64,000 nt of DNA from Enterobacter oligotrophicus (GCF_009176645.1 NZ_AP019007.1:744001-808000); one strand, 5' to 3'; positions 26,290 through 42,914 are shown, counted from the first letter of the stretch. Program-made: numbers and translations. Notes: a model not told the origin generated them from the sequence alone.

Positions 26290-27648
26290 TTACGCAACGT
26301 CTTCGTACTGAGGCACTGGGTTGCGGAAACTTTTGGTAACGCAGGCCAGGTAAATCAGACCGATAGCGCCCCAAATCAGCCCCAGAACCATAGAGCTTTC
26401 TTCCAGGTTAATCCACAGCGCACCAACGGTAAGCGCACCACACACCGGCAGAACCAGGTAGTTAAAGTGGTCTTTCAGCGTTTTGTTGCGCTTCTCACGG
26501 ATCCAGAACTGAGAGATCACGGAGAGGTTAACGAAGGTGAACGCCACCAGCGCACCAAAGTTAATCAGCGCGGTTGCGGTTACCAGGTCGAATTTAATCG
26601 CCAGCAGTGCAATTGCGCCAACCAGCAGTACGTTCCATGCCGGAGTACGCCATTTCGGATGAACGTAACCGAAGAAACGGGTCGGGAACACACCGTCGCG
26701 GCCCATCACGTACATCAGGCGAGAAACGCCGGCATGCGCCGCCATACCAGAGGCCAGAACGGTTACGCTTGAGAAGATCAGCACGCCCCACTGGAAGGTT
26801 TTACCTGCCACGTACAGCATGATTTCAGGCTGTGACGCGTCCGGATCTTTGAAGCGGGAGATGTCCGGGAAATACAGCTGCAGGAAATAAGACGCACCGA
26901 TGAAGATCAGGCCGCCAATCAACGCCGTCAGGAAAATCGCTTTCGGGATCACGCGCTCCGCGTCTTTGGTCTCTTCAGACAGAGAAGAGATACCGTCGAA
27001 GCCCAGGAACGAGAAGCACAGAATGGTTGCCCCGGTGATCATCGGCACCACGTGTGCACCCTCAGACCAGAACGGACGGGTGCTGGTCAGCGTGCCAGCG
27101 CCTTCACCGTGGGATACGCCATAAATGATCAGACCCACGATAACCGCAACGATACCCATCTGCAGAATAACAATCAGGGTGTTGAAGTTAGCCACGGTCT
27201 TGATGCTGCGCAGGTTAGAGATGGTCATAAAGGCCACCAGCGCCACAACGAAGATCCACGACGGCACGGAAGGCACCAGCGCTTCGAAGTAAATTTTTGC
27301 CAGCAGAATGTTGATCATCGGCATGAACAGGTAGTCCAGCAGAGATGACCAGCCCACCATAAAGCCAACCGCCGGGCTAATGGATTTCTGAGCATAGGTG
27401 TAGGCAGAGCCTGCAGACGGGAAACGGCGAACCAGTTTACCGTAGCTCAGCGCCGTAAAGAGAATGGCGACCAGCGCAAAGGCATATGCCGTCGCAACGT
27501 GACCGTCAGTAAGGCCTGATACGATACCGAATGTATCGAACAGCGTCATTGGTTGCATATAGGCCAGGCCCATCATAACAACCGGAATCAACGTAAGCGT
27601 TTTACGTAATTCCACGCGAGAGGTGTTTGGAGTTGCGTTATGCGACAT
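26290..27648 (-). CDS. plaP: PlaP, low-affinity putrescine importer (APC family)
   Basis: 452 residues, equal to E. coli PlaP (YeeF). About 12 transmembrane helices with the APC-superfamily signatures [15 protein letters not shown] in helix 1 and [19 protein letters not shown] in helix 6. It takes up putrescine by proton symport; in E. coli this supports surface motility. AGGAGAATAACT precedes the ATG. yeeD-yeeE, present here in E. coli, are absent. Confidence 0.94.
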   Translation of the reverse strand: MSHNATPNTSRVELRKTLTLIPVVMMGLAYMQPMTLFDTFGIVSGLTDGHVATAYAFALVAILFTALSYGKLVRRFPSAGSAYTYAQKSISPAVGFMVGWSSLLDYLFMPMINILLAKIYFEALVPSVPSWIFVVALVAFMTISNLRSIKTVANFNTLIVILQMGIVAVIVGLIIYGVSHGEGAGTLTSTRPFWSEGAHVVPMITGATILCFSFLGFDGISSLSEETKDAERVIPKAIFLTALIGGLIFIGASYFLQLYFPDISRFKDPDASQPEIMLYVAGKTFQWGVLIFSSVTVLASGMAAHAGVSRLMYVMGRDGVFPTRFFGYVHPKWRTPAWNVLLVGAIALLAIKFDLVTATALINFGALVAFTFVNLSVISQFWIREKRNKTLKDHFNYLVLPVCGALTVGALWINLEESSMVLGLIWGAIGLIYLACVTKSFRNPVPQYEDVA

Positions 27649-27919
27649 AGTTATTCTCCTTTACGGTGATAACCGCCACGTAAGCGAAAAATTGCCCCAT
27701 TTCTTTATTCCTCAGCGACAACAACTGTCGGATTTTAGTAAATATCTATCCGGTACGAAGCCCGGCCTCTTGGTTTTTAGTTTCGTTTCGTACATGCAAA
27801 AAAAAATAACCGACGCCTTTTATATCGTCGATTATTCATTTGTTTGCAGCGGCGGCATTTTGCCCCACTTTGGATACAAAAGGCAATAGATTGAGAAACT
27901 CATCAATAAATTATTTTCA

Positions 27920-28849
27920 CTAACCGTTTGATTTACCAATATCAGCCTGTGTGTAAACGGCAGCGATAGCACTATTTGCTAAAATCTCATCCCGCCACCA
28001 GGCGCTGGCGAGGCCAGCGGTTTGTTCATTCCAGCCCACCCATACCGATTCATTACTGCTTTGCGCCATAACCTGTTTCTCAACCAGCGCTCCGCTTTCA
28101 ATAAACCGTTGCGCTAAATAACGGGGAAGATAACCGCAGCCCAGCCCGCTTATTTGCAGCTCCAGCTTAGTTTTGAAATCGAAAACGGTGATAGCTTCCT
28201 GTTCATCCAGCAGTTGCGAGGAGATGGCGCATTCCGGGCGAGAACTGTCACCCACGACGATAGCGCGAAATCCCTTAATAACCCGGCGATTAAGCGGTTC
28301 CGGCTCGTTTGCTAAAGGATGATGTGGGGCGACAGCAAAGATCTGCTCAAGCACGCCCAAACGGGCAAAACCAAATTCACTCAATGGGGGCGGCTCCCGC
28401 AATGCCCCCACGATAATATCTGCCCGTCCCTGCGTTAAGGCATCCCATGAACCACCCAGCACACCATTAATAAAAATCAGCCGCGTCACGCTATGGCGCT
28501 GATAGAAAGCCTCAATAAGCGGGGTCAACAGCGAGAAGGGAAACGTATCATCGACGCCAATTACCAGCTCATTTTCCCAGCCCTGATGGAGTTTCACGGC
28601 CTGCTTTTCAAGCTCGCGAACGGTGTGAAGAACGTCGCGCCCTTTTTCCAGCAACATCTGCCCGGTACGGGTAAAACGTGCGCGATGCCCGGAGCGATCG
28701 AGGATTTGGATATTAAGATCGCTTTCCAGTTTATGAACGGTATAACTCAGCGCCGAGGGCGTTTTATAGAGCTTCGCCGACGCCGCAGCAAAGCTCCCCT
28801 CTTTTTCCAGCGCATCAAGAATAACAAGAACATCCAGCAGCGGTTTCAT
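27920..28849 (-). CDS. yeeY: YeeY, LysR-type regulator
   Basis: 309 residues, the E. coli YeeY length. N-terminal helix-turn-helix (FAAASAKLYKTPSALSYTVHKLE) and a LysR substrate-binding domain. Target genes are not established; its place beside plaP suggests, without proof, a link to that transporter. AAGGGGG precedes the start. Confidence 0.92.
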   Translation of the reverse strand: MKPLLDVLVILDALEKEGSFAAASAKLYKTPSALSYTVHKLESDLNIQILDRSGHRARFTRTGQMLLEKGRDVLHTVRELEKQAVKLHQGWENELVIGVDDTFPFSLLTPLIEAFYQRHSVTRLIFINGVLGGSWDALTQGRADIIVGALREPPPLSEFGFARLGVLEQIFAVAPHHPLANEPEPLNRRVIKGFRAIVVGDSSRPECAISSQLLDEQEAITVFDFKTKLELQISGLGCGYLPRYLAQRFIESGALVEKQVMAQSSNESVWVGWNEQTAGLASAWWRDEILANSAIAAVYTQADIGKSNG

Positions 28850-28890
28850 GTTCGCCCCCTTACGGTGCGCAATCGTCCTCCGCTATGACA

Positions 28891-29715
28891 CTATTCCATG
28901 GGCATGACCAGCGGATCGGGATACTGATACTCAAATCCCAGTTCATGGCAAATACGATTACCATCAATGATTTTGCCTTTGCTTTCACCCTGCGCGTCAC
29001 CAAATACCGGCGGAGCCAGCCCAAGCTGGCGCGCCATCAGAGGGTAAAAGGTACTACGCGCCGGATGAGAAGGCGCACATATATTATAGATGTGCCCTCC
29101 TTTCGGAGCCTGTAATAGCAGCTCAATTGCGCCGATAACGTCTTCAAGATGCACAAGATTGACGCCATGTTGTCCGTCCGGAGCCGATTTACCGGCAAAG
29201 AAACGGCCGGGATGACGCCCCGGCCCTACCAGCCCTGCCAGACGCAAAATATCTACCTGGGTTCCCGGCAGATTATGCAGCCAGTCCTCCAGCTCTTTCA
29301 GCACCCGGCCGCTTGCGGTGATCGGGTGCCGTTCACTATTTTCCTTCACCGTTCCCTCAACATCACCATAGACCGATGTTGAGCTGGTAAAAATAATGCG
29401 CGGAATATGGTGCGCCAGCGCGCTATCGACAATCTCCTGCACGGCCTGCAGATAGAACGACTCACCCGGCCCGCTGCGCCGCGCCGGTAAGGTGATGATC
29501 AGCGCGTCAACGTTCATTAATTCGTCCAGCTCGTCGGCATCGCAGACAAGCTCTGGCTCAAGACGCAACTGAATACCGTCAATACCGCACATCCGCGCGG
29601 CTTCCACCCCGTCCGCCGTGGTTTTACTCCCGGTCACCTGCCAGCCTTTCGCGGCTAATGACATCGCCAGCGGCATTCCTAACCACCCTAAACCGACAAT
29701 CGCGACCTTTTTCAT
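28891..29715 (-). CDS. yeeZ: YeeZ, NAD(P)-binding epimerase/dehydratase-like protein
   Basis: 274 residues, equal to E. coli YeeZ. GLGWLG near residue 8 is the dinucleotide-binding loop, TSSTSVYGD (about 110) the SDR active-site strand, and the usual catalytic Tyr of YxxxK is not obvious. Function unknown. It precedes yeeY after 41 bases and is divergent from the his operon. Confidence 0.9.
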   Translation of the reverse strand: MKKVAIVGLGWLGMPLAMSLAAKGWQVTGSKTTADGVEAARMCGIDGIQLRLEPELVCDADELDELMNVDALIITLPARRSGPGESFYLQAVQEIVDSALAHHIPRIIFTSSTSVYGDVEGTVKENSERHPITASGRVLKELEDWLHNLPGTQVDILRLAGLVGPGRHPGRFFAGKSAPDGQHGVNLVHLEDVIGAIELLLQAPKGGHIYNICAPSHPARSTFYPLMARQLGLAPPVFGDAQGESKGKIIDGNRICHELGFEYQYPDPLVMPME

Positions 29716-29821
29716 GCGAATTCTCCAGGCTTACACACGTTTTTATTAAGGCTACGCCAGCACTGGCGAACACTCAATTCATAGAATCAATATGAAATGA
29801 ATTAATGATTAAAAAAAGCCC

Positions 29822-29851
29822 TTGCTTTCTGCGGTGCAAGTGGTTTAGGTT
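29822..29851 (+). promoter_or_regulatory. Histidine operon promoter
   Basis: TTGCTT (29822-29827), 18 bases, TAGGTT (29846-29851), the same elements and spacing as the E. coli and Salmonella primary his promoter. The predicted start is near 29858. Confidence 0.85.
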
Positions 29852-29890
29852 AAAAGACATCAAATGAATAAGCATTCATCGAGAATTTAT

Positions 29891-29938
29891 ATGACACGCG
29901 TTCAATTTAAACACCATCATCACCATCATCCTGACTAG
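29891..29938 (+). CDS. hisL: His operon leader peptide
   Basis: A 15-residue peptide MTRVQFKHHHHHHPD. Six consecutive His codons stall the ribosome when charged tRNA-His is scarce, favouring the antiterminator. E. coli and Salmonella have seven. The gene is followed by pairing segments and the attenuator. Confidence 0.97.
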   Translation: MTRVQFKHHHHHHPD

Positions 29939-29956
29939 TCTTTCAGGCGATGTGTG

Positions 29957-30038
29957 CTGGAAGACGTTTGGATCTTCCAGTGGTGCATGAACGCATGAGA
30001 AAGCCCCCGGAAGATCATCTTCCGGGGGCTTTTTTTTG
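29957..30038 (+). terminator. His attenuator
   Basis: CTGGAAGA (29957-29964) pairs with TCTTCCAG (29973-29980) as an upstream hairpin. The terminator AAGCCCCCGGAAGAT/ATCTTCCGGGGGCTT at 30001-30030 is followed by eight T. GGATCTTCC of the first hairpin can alternatively pair with GGAAGATC of the terminator arm, giving the antiterminator. Confidence 0.93.
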
Positions 30039-30082
30039 GACCGCATTCAGACAGGTTAAAACAGGTTAACGAGGAATAAAGA

Positions 30083-30982
30083 ATGTTAGATAACTCACGT
30101 TTACGCATAGCTATTCAGAAATCAGGCCGTTTAAGTGACGATTCACGCGAACTGCTGGCCCGCTGCGGGATTAAAATCAACCTGCATACCCAGCGCCTGA
30201 TTGCCCTTGCTGAAAATATGCCCATCGACATTCTGCGCGTACGTGATGACGACATTCCGGGCCTGGTGATGGACGGCGTGGTGGATCTGGGGATCATCGG
30301 CGAAAACGTACTGGAGGAAGAGCTTCTGACCCGCCGCGCCCAGGGCGAAGATCCTCGCTATTTTACCCTGCGTCGTCTGGACTTTGGCGGTTGCCGCTTG
30401 TCGCTGGCAACGCCGGCTGATGAAGCCTGGGACGGCCCGGCAGCGCTGAACGGCAAGCGCATTGCCACCTCTTACCCGCACCTGTTGAAGCGCTACCTGG
30501 ATCAAAAAGGCGTACAGTTTAAATCCTGCCTGCTGAACGGCTCCGTTGAAGTGGCTCCACGCGCGGGTCTGGCCGATGCCATCTGTGACCTCGTCTCTAC
30601 CGGTGCGACTCTTGAAGCAAACGGTTTGCGCGAAGTGGAAGTCATCTATCGCTCCAAAGCCTGCCTGATCCAGCGCGACGGCGAAATGGCCGATGCAAAA
30701 CAGCAACTCATCGACAAGCTGCTGACCCGTATTCAGGGGGTAATTCAGGCACGTGAATCCAAATACATCATGATGCATGCGCCAACCGAACGTCTGGATG
30801 AAGTGATTGCCCTGCTGCCAGGTGCTGAGCGTCCAACCATTCTGCCGCTGGCGGGCGATCAGCAGCGCGTGGCGATGCACATGGTGAGCAGCGAAACCCT
30901 GTTCTGGGAAACCATGGAAAAACTGAAGGCGCTGGGGGCAAGCTCCATTCTGGTGCTGCCGATTGAGAAGATGATGGAGTAA
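30083..30982 (+). CDS. hisG: ATP phosphoribosyltransferase
   Basis: 299 residues, the long hexameric type of E. coli HisG with a C-terminal ACT-like histidine-sensing domain (about 225-299). It has the [25 protein letters not shown]-binding region (about 160). It catalyses the first, feedback-inhibited step of histidine synthesis from ATP and PRPP. GAGGA precedes ATG. First structural gene after the attenuator. Confidence 0.98.
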   Translation: MLDNSRLRIAIQKSGRLSDDSRELLARCGIKINLHTQRLIALAENMPIDILRVRDDDIPGLVMDGVVDLGIIGENVLEEELLTRRAQGEDPRYFTLRRLDFGGCRLSLATPADEAWDGPAALNGKRIATSYPHLLKRYLDQKGVQFKSCLLNGSVEVAPRAGLADAICDLVSTGATLEANGLREVEVIYRSKACLIQRDGEMADAKQQLIDKLLTRIQGVIQARESKYIMMHAPTERLDEVIALLPGAERPTILPLAGDQQRVAMHMVSSETLFWETMEKLKALGASSILVLPIEKMME

Positions 30983-30992
30983 TTCCACGTAT

Positions 30993-31062
30993 GCTGTCCG
31001 GTGGCGCTTCGCTTACCGGGCCTACAAGACCCGCAGGCCGGATAAACAACCAGCCATCCGGC
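30993..31062. repeat. REP/BIME element between hisG and hisD
   Basis: GTCCGGTGGCGCTTCGCTTA and the facing GCAGGCCGGATAA are inverted REP halves, with a further CATCCGGC. A REP is also found between hisG and hisD in other enterobacteria, where it affects mRNA stability. Confidence 0.85.
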
Positions 31063-31079
31063 AAAAAAGGAAGACGATT

Positions 31080-36584
<5,505 letters not shown>

Positions 36585-36591
<7 letters not shown>

Positions 36592-37196
36592 CAGAGCAAC
36601 AACAGGCACAGCTGGACTGGGAAAAAACCGACGGATTACTGCCGGTGGTTGTACAGCATGCGGTTTCAGGCGAAGTGCTGATGCTGGGATATATGAACCA
36701 GGACGCGCTGGCAAAAACGCTCGACAGCGGTAAGGTAACCTTTTTCTCGCGCACGAAACAGCGCCTGTGGACCAAAGGGGAAACCTCCGGCCACTTCCTG
36801 AATGTGGTTAGCATTACGCCGGACTGCGATAATGACACCCTGCTGGTACTGGTCAATCCGATTGGCCCAACCTGCCACAAAGGAACCAGCAGTTGCTTCG
36901 GTGAGGCGAGTCACCAGTGGTTGTTCCTGTATCAACTGGAACAATTGCTGGCGGAGCGTAAAACGGCTGACCCAACGAGCTCATATACTGCGAAGCTGTA
37001 TGCCAGCGGGACTAAGCGTATTGCGCAAAAAGTGGGTGAAGAAGGTGTTGAAACGGCGCTGGCCGCGACGGTGCATGACCGGGAAGAGCTGACTAACGAA
37101 GCGTCGGATCTGATGTATCACCTGCTGGTGCTACTGCAGGATCAGTCGCTGGATTTAACCGCGGTGATAGAGAATCTTCGCAAACGGCACAAATAA
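36585..37196 (+). CDS. hisI: Bifunctional phosphoribosyl-AMP cyclohydrolase / phosphoribosyl-ATP pyrophosphatase
   Basis: 203 residues. N-terminal HisI domain (about 1-110) with metal-binding DCDNDTLLV and CHKGTSSCF, then HisE domain (about 115-203) with [11 protein letters not shown]. It performs steps two and three. Last gene of the operon, followed at once by a terminator. Confidence 0.97.
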
Positions 37197-37227
37197 AAAA
37201 AGACCGGGGAAACCCGGTCTTTTTTTG
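37195..37227. terminator. Terminator after the his operon
   Basis: AGACCGGG and CCCGGTCT form a stem with loop GAAA and A/T tracts on both sides. It also lies 10 bases past the converging wzz stop and so may serve both. Confidence 0.93.
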
Positions 37228-37235
37228 TCTGCGAA

Positions 37236-38216
37236 TCAGCTTCTTGGCTTGTAGTTCCGCAGTGCGTTGCGTCCTAACACGACGCCGGAACCGATAATCC
37301 CGCCGAGCATTACGGCAAGGATCAAGACAATGGCTTTTTTCGGGCTGTCCCGGCGGATTGGCAGATCCGGTTTCATCACGTAACGGTACACATGGATAGT
37401 GGCAGGGTCCACTTTAAGTTTTTCAATATCCAGCAAATTCTGTTTAGTCTGATAATACGCCGGGGAGAGAACCAGCGGGCGACTCGATTCGTTTTCAATC
37501 ATCGATTTCAGCGCTTCGCTTCCCAGAAGGAACATGGTTTCCTGGGTGACATCCTGTGTTTGCTGTACCTGAGGGGTAGAAACTTTCGCCGCATCAGCGA
37601 ACTTTAAGGCCTCGGAAATCTGCTTAATACGCAGATCCTTTTGCTCCTGGGCAACTTTCTCCTGGTTCTCAAGAGAGTCATTCAGTATCGTAATCTGTTG
37701 TTTGATGTTGTCCTTCAGGTCAACGCCCAACTCTTTCGCCGTCTGCTCATCCACCTGCTGAATATACTGTGCCAGTTGCTTCTGCGCAGCTTCTGCACTA
37801 TCACTGGTGTATGTGATGCTTAAAGGCAAAGGTTGCCCTTTAACGGAAGGTTCAATAGACAGTTTTTCAGGAACTTCCTGATTATCCAGCGCCTGAGAAA
37901 GGGCTGAAAATGCAGAGTTGAAACGACCAATAACGCGGGTCTGAACCTCCGTCATGGAAGGCGCAGCATTGCCATACAGAATGTTGAGGGCGTTATTGTA
38001 GGTGGCAACTTGTGCAGCATCAGGCTGGGAGATGATTGCCGTTGACGTCCATTTCTCTTTTGCAATGAGCAAATACGCTCCTGCCAACACGATAGCAATG
38101 ACAACAAACGTAACGATAGTCCATTTGCTGCGCCAAAGTTGCATCACTAAATCAATTAAATCAATCTGCTCTGGGTCATTGCTTCGGTCGACCACGTTAT
38201 TGTTGCTCTGCGTCAT
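37236..38216 (-). CDS. wzz: O-antigen chain-length regulator Wzz
   Basis: 326 residues from ATG 38216, with TAAGGA upstream. One transmembrane helix near 30-50, a long periplasmic part with coiled-coil character, and a C-terminal helix after the Pro-rich MKPDLPIRRDSPKKA that marks the Wzz family. It sets the modal length of Wzy-made O antigen in the inner membrane. It converges on hisI, as usual in enterobacteria. Confidence 0.95.
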   Translation of the reverse strand: MTQSNNNVVDRSNDPEQIDLIDLVMQLWRSKWTIVTFVVIAIVLAGAYLLIAKEKWTSTAIISQPDAAQVATYNNALNILYGNAAPSMTEVQTRVIGRFNSAFSALSQALDNQEVPEKLSIEPSVKGQPLPLSITYTSDSAEAAQKQLAQYIQQVDEQTAKELGVDLKDNIKQQITILNDSLENQEKVAQEQKDLRIKQISEALKFADAAKVSTPQVQQTQDVTQETMFLLGSEALKSMIENESSRPLVLSPAYYQTKQNLLDIEKLKVDPATIHVYRYVMKPDLPIRRDSPKKAIVLILAVMLGGIIGSGVVLGRNALRNYKPRS

Positions 38217-38409
38217 ACAATCCTTAAAAGACAAAAAATCGCATAATTATATTTGCTTACTAGTGTATCGCCTGTTGTGAAATTTTCTATAGGAATCCTG
38301 TTAGTTATATCGAAAAGATAGGTTTGGTAACCCTGGTACATCGCGCTATCATTAGCCCCATTCCGGTGCGTTTTCGCACCTACAGAGTAGATATATGATG
38401 AGGAAAGGT

Positions 38410-39414
38410 ATGAAATTTCTGGTCACCGGCGCTGCAGGCTTTATCGGCTTCCACGTCAGCCAACGTCTTCTGGAAGCGGGCCACCAGGTTGTCGGGATTG
38501 ATAATCTGAATGACTATTATGACGTCAACCTGAAACAAGCACGCCTTGATCTTCTGTCATCTGACAATTTCACTTTCCAGAAACTGGATTTGGCCGATCG
38601 GGAAGGTATGGCGAAACTGTTTGCTGATGAAAAATTCGATCGCGTTATCCATCTGGCGGCCCAGGCCGGGGTGCGTTACTCCCTTGAGAACCCGCATGCG
38701 TATGCGGATGCTAACCTGACGGGGCATCTCAACGTCCTTGAAGGCTGCCGTCATAATAAGGTTCAACACCTTCTGTACGCCTCTTCCAGCTCCGTTTATG
38801 GTCTTAACCGCAAGATGCCGTTCTCAACGGATGACTCAGTCGATCACCCGGTATCACTCTATGCGGCCACCAAAAAAGCAAACGAGCTGATGTCGCATAC
38901 TTATTCGCATCTCTATAACCTACCGACGACGGGCCTGCGCTTCTTTACGGTTTATGGACCGTGGGGCCGCCCGGATATGGCGCTCTTTAAATTCACCAAA
39001 GCGATGATTGAAGGTAAGAGTATCGACGTCTACAACTACGGGAAGATGAAACGCGACTTTACCTATATCGATGATATCGCTGAAGCGATTATCCGCCTTC
39101 AGGATGTGATTCCGCAGGCCGATACGAACTGGACTGTCGAGACGGGCTCACCCGCTACCAGTTCCGCGCCGTATCGCGTTTATAACATTGGCAACAGCTC
39201 ACCCGTTGAACTGATGGATTACATTACCGCGCTGGAAGATGCCCTGGGCAAAGAGGCAGAGAAAAACATGATGCCGATCCAGCCAGGCGATGTGCTGGAA
39301 ACAAGCGCCGACACTAAAGCGCTGTATGACGTTATTGGCTTTAAACCACAAACCTCCGTAAAAGACGGGGTGAAGAACTTTGTGGACTGGTATCGTAACT
39401 TCTATAAGGTGTAA
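38410..39414 (+). CDS. uge: UDP-glucuronate 4-epimerase
   Basis: 334 residues from ATG 38410, which has AGGAAAGG before it; two in-frame ATGs just upstream are less well placed. Extended SDR with GAAGFIG (8-14), SSSSVYG (about 127) and YAATKKANE (Tyr/Lys about 158/162). It makes UDP-galacturonate from UDP-glucuronate, the product of the adjacent Ugd. In Klebsiella Uge supplies GalA for LPS core and capsule. Confidence 0.9.
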   Translation: MKFLVTGAAGFIGFHVSQRLLEAGHQVVGIDNLNDYYDVNLKQARLDLLSSDNFTFQKLDLADREGMAKLFADEKFDRVIHLAAQAGVRYSLENPHAYADANLTGHLNVLEGCRHNKVQHLLYASSSSVYGLNRKMPFSTDDSVDHPVSLYAATKKANELMSHTYSHLYNLPTTGLRFFTVYGPWGRPDMALFKFTKAMIEGKSIDVYNYGKMKRDFTYIDDIAEAIIRLQDVIPQADTNWTVETGSPATSSAPYRVYNIGNSSPVELMDYITALEDALGKEAEKNMMPIQPGDVLETSADTKALYDVIGFKPQTSVKDGVKNFVDWYRNFYKV

Positions 39415-39418
39415 TACA

Positions 39419-39448
39419 AAAAACCCGGCAACGACGCCGGGTTTTTTA
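39419..39448. terminator. Bidirectional terminator between uge and ugd
   Basis: AAACCCGGC and GCCGGGTTT form a stem with loop AACGAC and A/T runs on both sides, between two converging stops. Confidence 0.92.
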
Positions 39449-39453
39449 TTGTA

Positions 39454-40620
39454 TCAGTCACTGCCGAACAGATCGCGGGTATAGACCTTATCTGCCACAT
39501 CCGCCAGTTCTTCTGCCATTCGGTTAGAGATAATAACGTCGGCTTCTTTTTTAAAGGCATTCAGATCGCGAATGACGCGAGAGTGGAAAAACTCGTCTTC
39601 CTGCATCGCTGGTTCATAAATAATGACCTGAACACCTTTCGCCTTAATACGCTTCATGATCCCCTGAATGGAAGAGGCGCGGAAATTATCAGAACCGCTC
39701 TTCATGATCAGGCGATACACCCCCACAACCTTAGGCTGGCGCGCGAGGATAGAATCCGAAATGAAATCCTTGCGCGTACGGTTCGCATCGACGATGGCCG
39801 AAATCAGGTTGTTTGGTACAGCCTGGTAGTTGGCAAGCAACTGCTTGGTATCTTTAGGCAGGCAGTAACCACCGTAACCAAATGACGGGTTGTTATAGTG
39901 GTTACCGATACGTGGGTCAAGGCAGACGCCTTCAATGATCTGACGGGTATTCAGCCCCAGGCTTTCTGCGTAGCTGTCCAGTTCATTGAAGTAAGCCACG
40001 CGCATGGCCAGATAGGTGTTAGCGAAGAGTTTAATGGCCTCAGCTTCGGTGGAATCAGTAAACAGCACCGGGATATCTTGCTTAATGGCACCTTCCTGCA
40101 GCAGCGACGCAAACCGCTCTGCACGCTCAGAGCGTTCCCCGATCACAATGCGCGACGGATGCAGGTTATCGTAGAGTGCCCTCCCCTCACGCAGGAATTC
40201 AGGTGAGAAGAAAACGTTCTCAATACCCAGCTCTTCTTTGATTGATTTGGTGAATCCCACCGGAATGGTCGATTTGATGATCATTACCGCGTTTGGATTG
40301 ATAGCCGTGACATCTTTGATCACAGCTTCAACACTGGAGGTATTGAAATAGTTGGTTTTCGGATCGTAATCAGTTGGCGTCGCGATGATGACATAATCCG
40401 CATCGCGGTAAGCATCTTCTTTGTCCGTCGTTGCACGGAAATTCAGCGGTTTATTCGAAAGGTAATCCTGGATTTCTTTATCAACAATCGGGGATTTCTT
40501 CTGATTAAGCATATCCACTTTGGCCTGCACGATATCCAGCGCGACCACTTCATGGTTCTGCGCAATCAGGATACCGTTTGAAAGACCAACATAACCTGTT
40601 CCGGAGATTGTTATTTTCAT
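39454..40620 (-). CDS. ugd: UDP-glucose 6-dehydrogenase
   Basis: 388 residues, the E. coli length. GTGYVGL (7-13) binds NAD+, and [15 protein letters not shown] holds the catalytic Cys (about 260). It oxidises UDP-glucose to UDP-glucuronate, needed for colanic acid, for GalA via Uge and for aminoarabinose modification of lipid A. The ribosome site is weak. Confidence 0.97.
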   Translation of the reverse strand: MKITISGTGYVGLSNGILIAQNHEVVALDIVQAKVDMLNQKKSPIVDKEIQDYLSNKPLNFRATTDKEDAYRDADYVIIATPTDYDPKTNYFNTSSVEAVIKDVTAINPNAVMIIKSTIPVGFTKSIKEELGIENVFFSPEFLREGRALYDNLHPSRIVIGERSERAERFASLLQEGAIKQDIPVLFTDSTEAEAIKLFANTYLAMRVAYFNELDSYAESLGLNTRQIIEGVCLDPRIGNHYNNPSFGYGGYCLPKDTKQLLANYQAVPNNLISAIVDANRTRKDFISDSILARQPKVVGVYRLIMKSGSDNFRASSIQGIMKRIKAKGVQVIIYEPAMQEDEFFHSRVIRDLNAFKKEADVIISNRMAEELADVADKVYTRDLFGSD

Positions 40621-40798
40621 TCGCTAATGACTTCTGTGAGTTAACTGTACAGATGGTCATCTGACCATCGCGATAAACATAACTGTTGGGCTTTGTACCT
40701 CCTGGCCGACAGAACTGTCAAGGCGAAGCGGGACGATTCCCTGCTAATGGGGCGACATTCAGACTACTTCGAATAACAATCGTCAATTTTAGTGTAAA

Positions 40799-40826
40799 AA
40801 AAACCCGGAGAGATCTCCGGGTCTTG
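40799..40826 (-). terminator. Terminator of gnd
   Basis: ACCCGGAG and CTCCGGGT pair around AGAT. On the minus strand the stem is followed by a run of eight T, ending the leftward gnd transcript. Confidence 0.92.
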
Positions 40827-40846
40827 ATGGCTTAAAGCAAATTAAC

Positions 40847-42253
40847 TTAATCCAGCCATTCGGTGTGGAACACGCCTTCTTTATCAGTGCGTTTGTAGGT
40901 ATGTGCACCGAAGTAGTCACGCTGCGCCTGAATCAGGTTCGCAGGCAGAACAGCAGCACGGTAGCTGTCGTAGTACGCCACAGCCGCAGAGAAGGTTGGA
41001 ACCGGAATACCGTTCTGTACCGCGTAAGCTACGACATCGCGCAGTGCCTGCTGGTATTCGTCAGCAATTTTCTTGAAGTACGGTGCCAGCAGCAGGTTTG
41101 CAATGCCCGCATTTTCAGCGTAAGCATCGGTAATTTTCTGCAGGAACTGAGCGCGAATGATGCAACCTGCGCGGAAGATCTTCGCGATTTCGCCGTAGTT
41201 CAGATCCCAGTTATTTTCATCTGAAGCCGCGCGCAGCTGGGAGAAGCCTTGCGCATAAGAGACGATTTTACCCAGGTAAAGTGCGCGACGAACTTTCTCA
41301 ACGAACTCGGTTTTGTCACCGGCTGGTTTAGCCTGTGGGCCAGACAGCACCTTAGATGCCGCAACACGTTGTTCTTTCAGAGAAGAGATGTAACGTGCGA
41401 ATACGGATTCGGTGATCAGGGACAGTGGCTCACCCAGATCCAGAGAGCTCTGGCTGGTCCATTTACCCGTACCTTTGTTCGCCGCTTCGTCCAGAATCAC
41501 ATCAACCAGGTATTTACCCTCTTCATCTTTCTTCGTGAAGATGTCTTTGGTGATGTCGATCAGGTAGCTGTTCAGCTCGCCTTTGTTCCACTCGGTGAAG
41601 GTTTCAGCCAGTTCTTCATTGGACAGGTTCAGGCCGCCCTTCAGCAGGGAATAGGCTTCGGCAATGAGCTGCATGTCGCCGTATTCGATACCGTTGTGAA
41701 CCATTTTCACGTAGTGACCCGCACCGTCCGGACCGATATAGGTCACACACGGCTCGCCATCTTCTGCGACAGCAGCGATTTTGGTCAGGATCGGCGCAAC
41801 CAGCTCGTACGCTTCTTTCTGACCGCCAGGCATGATAGATGGCCCCTTCAGCGCCCCCTCTTCACCGCCGGATACACCGGTTCCGATGAAGTTGAAGCCC
41901 TCAGCAGACAATTCACGGTTACGACGAATAGTGTCCTGGAAGAAGGTATTACCGCCATCAATAATGATGTCGCCCTTTTCCAGGTAAGGTTTCAGGGAGT
42001 CGATGGCAGCATCTGTACCCGCACCCGCTTTCACCATTAACAGGATACGACGAGGCGTCTCCAGAGACTCAACGAACTCCTGGACCGTATAGAATGGCAC
42101 CAGTTTCTTGCCTGGATTTTCGGCAATCACTTCTTCGGTTTTGTCACGGGAGCGGTTGAAAACGGAGACGGTATAACCACGGCTTTCGATGTTGAGCGCC
42201 AGGTTGCGCCCCATCACTGCCATACCGACGACGCCGATCTGTTGCTTAGACAT
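40847..42253 (-). CDS. gnd: 6-phosphogluconate dehydrogenase, decarboxylating
   Basis: 468 residues. [14 protein letters not shown] at the N-terminus binds NADP+, and the [19 protein letters not shown] segment holds the catalytic Lys/His (about 183). It yields ribulose 5-phosphate in the oxidative pentose phosphate pathway. gnd borders the O-antigen locus and is therefore often swept along by recombination there. AGGAG precedes the ATG. Confidence 0.98.
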   Translation of the reverse strand: MSKQQIGVVGMAVMGRNLALNIESRGYTVSVFNRSRDKTEEVIAENPGKKLVPFYTVQEFVESLETPRRILLMVKAGAGTDAAIDSLKPYLEKGDIIIDGGNTFFQDTIRRNRELSAEGFNFIGTGVSGGEEGALKGPSIMPGGQKEAYELVAPILTKIAAVAEDGEPCVTYIGPDGAGHYVKMVHNGIEYGDMQLIAEAYSLLKGGLNLSNEELAETFTEWNKGELNSYLIDITKDIFTKKDEEGKYLVDVILDEAANKGTGKWTSQSSLDLGEPLSLITESVFARYISSLKEQRVAASKVLSGPQAKPAGDKTEFVEKVRRALYLGKIVSYAQGFSQLRAASDENNWDLNYGEIAKIFRAGCIIRAQFLQKITDAYAENAGIANLLLAPYFKKIADEYQQALRDVVAYAVQNGIPVPTFSAAVAYYDSYRAAVLPANLIQAQRDYFGAHTYKRTDKEGVFHTEWLD

Positions 42254-42350
42254 TACATACTCCTGTCAGGTGTTTTTTACTGCACATTAATAAATTGATT
42301 GAACTCAGATCACTATCTTAACTTATCATGGTAGGAAAACATGAAATAGA

Positions 42351-42902
42351 TTATTTAGTTTTTAGCGTTGATAAAAGCTCTTTTAGTAAAAGTCCATTAG
42401 CATCTTTTTCCGACAAGACTGGTTGCTCTGCTGGCCATGAAATGCCCACTTCAGGGTCATTCCATAACAAACAGCCTTCATCTTCAGGATGATAATAGTC
42501 GGTACATTTATATTCAAAATCAGCTATTTCAGATAACACATAGAAGCCATGCGCCAGACCCGGTGGAACCCAGAACTGTTTTTTATTGCTTTCAGAAAGG
42601 AGTATACCTTCCCATTTGCCAAAAGTAGGGGAATCCGGACGTATATCCACCGCCACGTCAAAAACCTCACCACGAACTACACGGACTAGCTTGCCTTGAG
42701 GAAACGTTTTTTGAAAATGCAATCCACGCAAAACATTTTGCCTGGAGCGAGAATAGTTATCCTGTACAAAAGAGATATCTTCTCCGAGGATTTCAGCATA
42801 GCGTTTTTTTTCAAAGACCTCTAAAAAAAAACCACGTTCATCACCGAAAACTTTGGGCTCGATAATTTTACAGCCAGCAATTGAAGTGTCATGCACCAAC
42901 AT
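42351..42902 (-). CDS. rfbC: dTDP-4-dehydrorhamnose 3,5-epimerase
   Basis: 183 residues, cupin fold. NVLRGLHFQ holds the conserved His (about 63), and PGLAHGFYVLSE and YKCTDYYHPEDE follow as in RmlC. It converts dTDP-4-keto-6-deoxyglucose to the L-lyxo form (dTDP-4-keto-L-rhamnose). Last gene of the AT-rich O-antigen block, ahead of gnd. It shows that the deoxysugar is of the L series. Confidence 0.93.
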   Translation of the reverse strand: MLVHDTSIAGCKIIEPKVFGDERGFFLEVFEKKRYAEILGEDISFVQDNYSRSRQNVLRGLHFQKTFPQGKLVRVVRGEVFDVAVDIRPDSPTFGKWEGILLSESNKKQFWVPPGLAHGFYVLSEIADFEYKCTDYYHPEDEGCLLWNDPEVGISWPAEQPVLSEKDANGLLLKELLSTLKTK

Positions 42903-42914
42903 ATTATCTCCAGA

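Noticed and set aside
29905..29935. CAC/CAT run as a vector-derived polyhistidine tag
   Set aside because: It lies in the native his leader with promoter and attenuator in the expected places, so it is hisL.
30993..31062. Hairpin between hisG and hisD as an internal terminator
   Set aside because: The sequence is that of paired REP halves without a T-run, and hisD needs read-through from hisG.
38395..38409. Earlier ATG codons for uge
   Set aside because: They contain the AGGAAAGG ribosome site that serves ATG 38410 and would add five residues not typical of the family.
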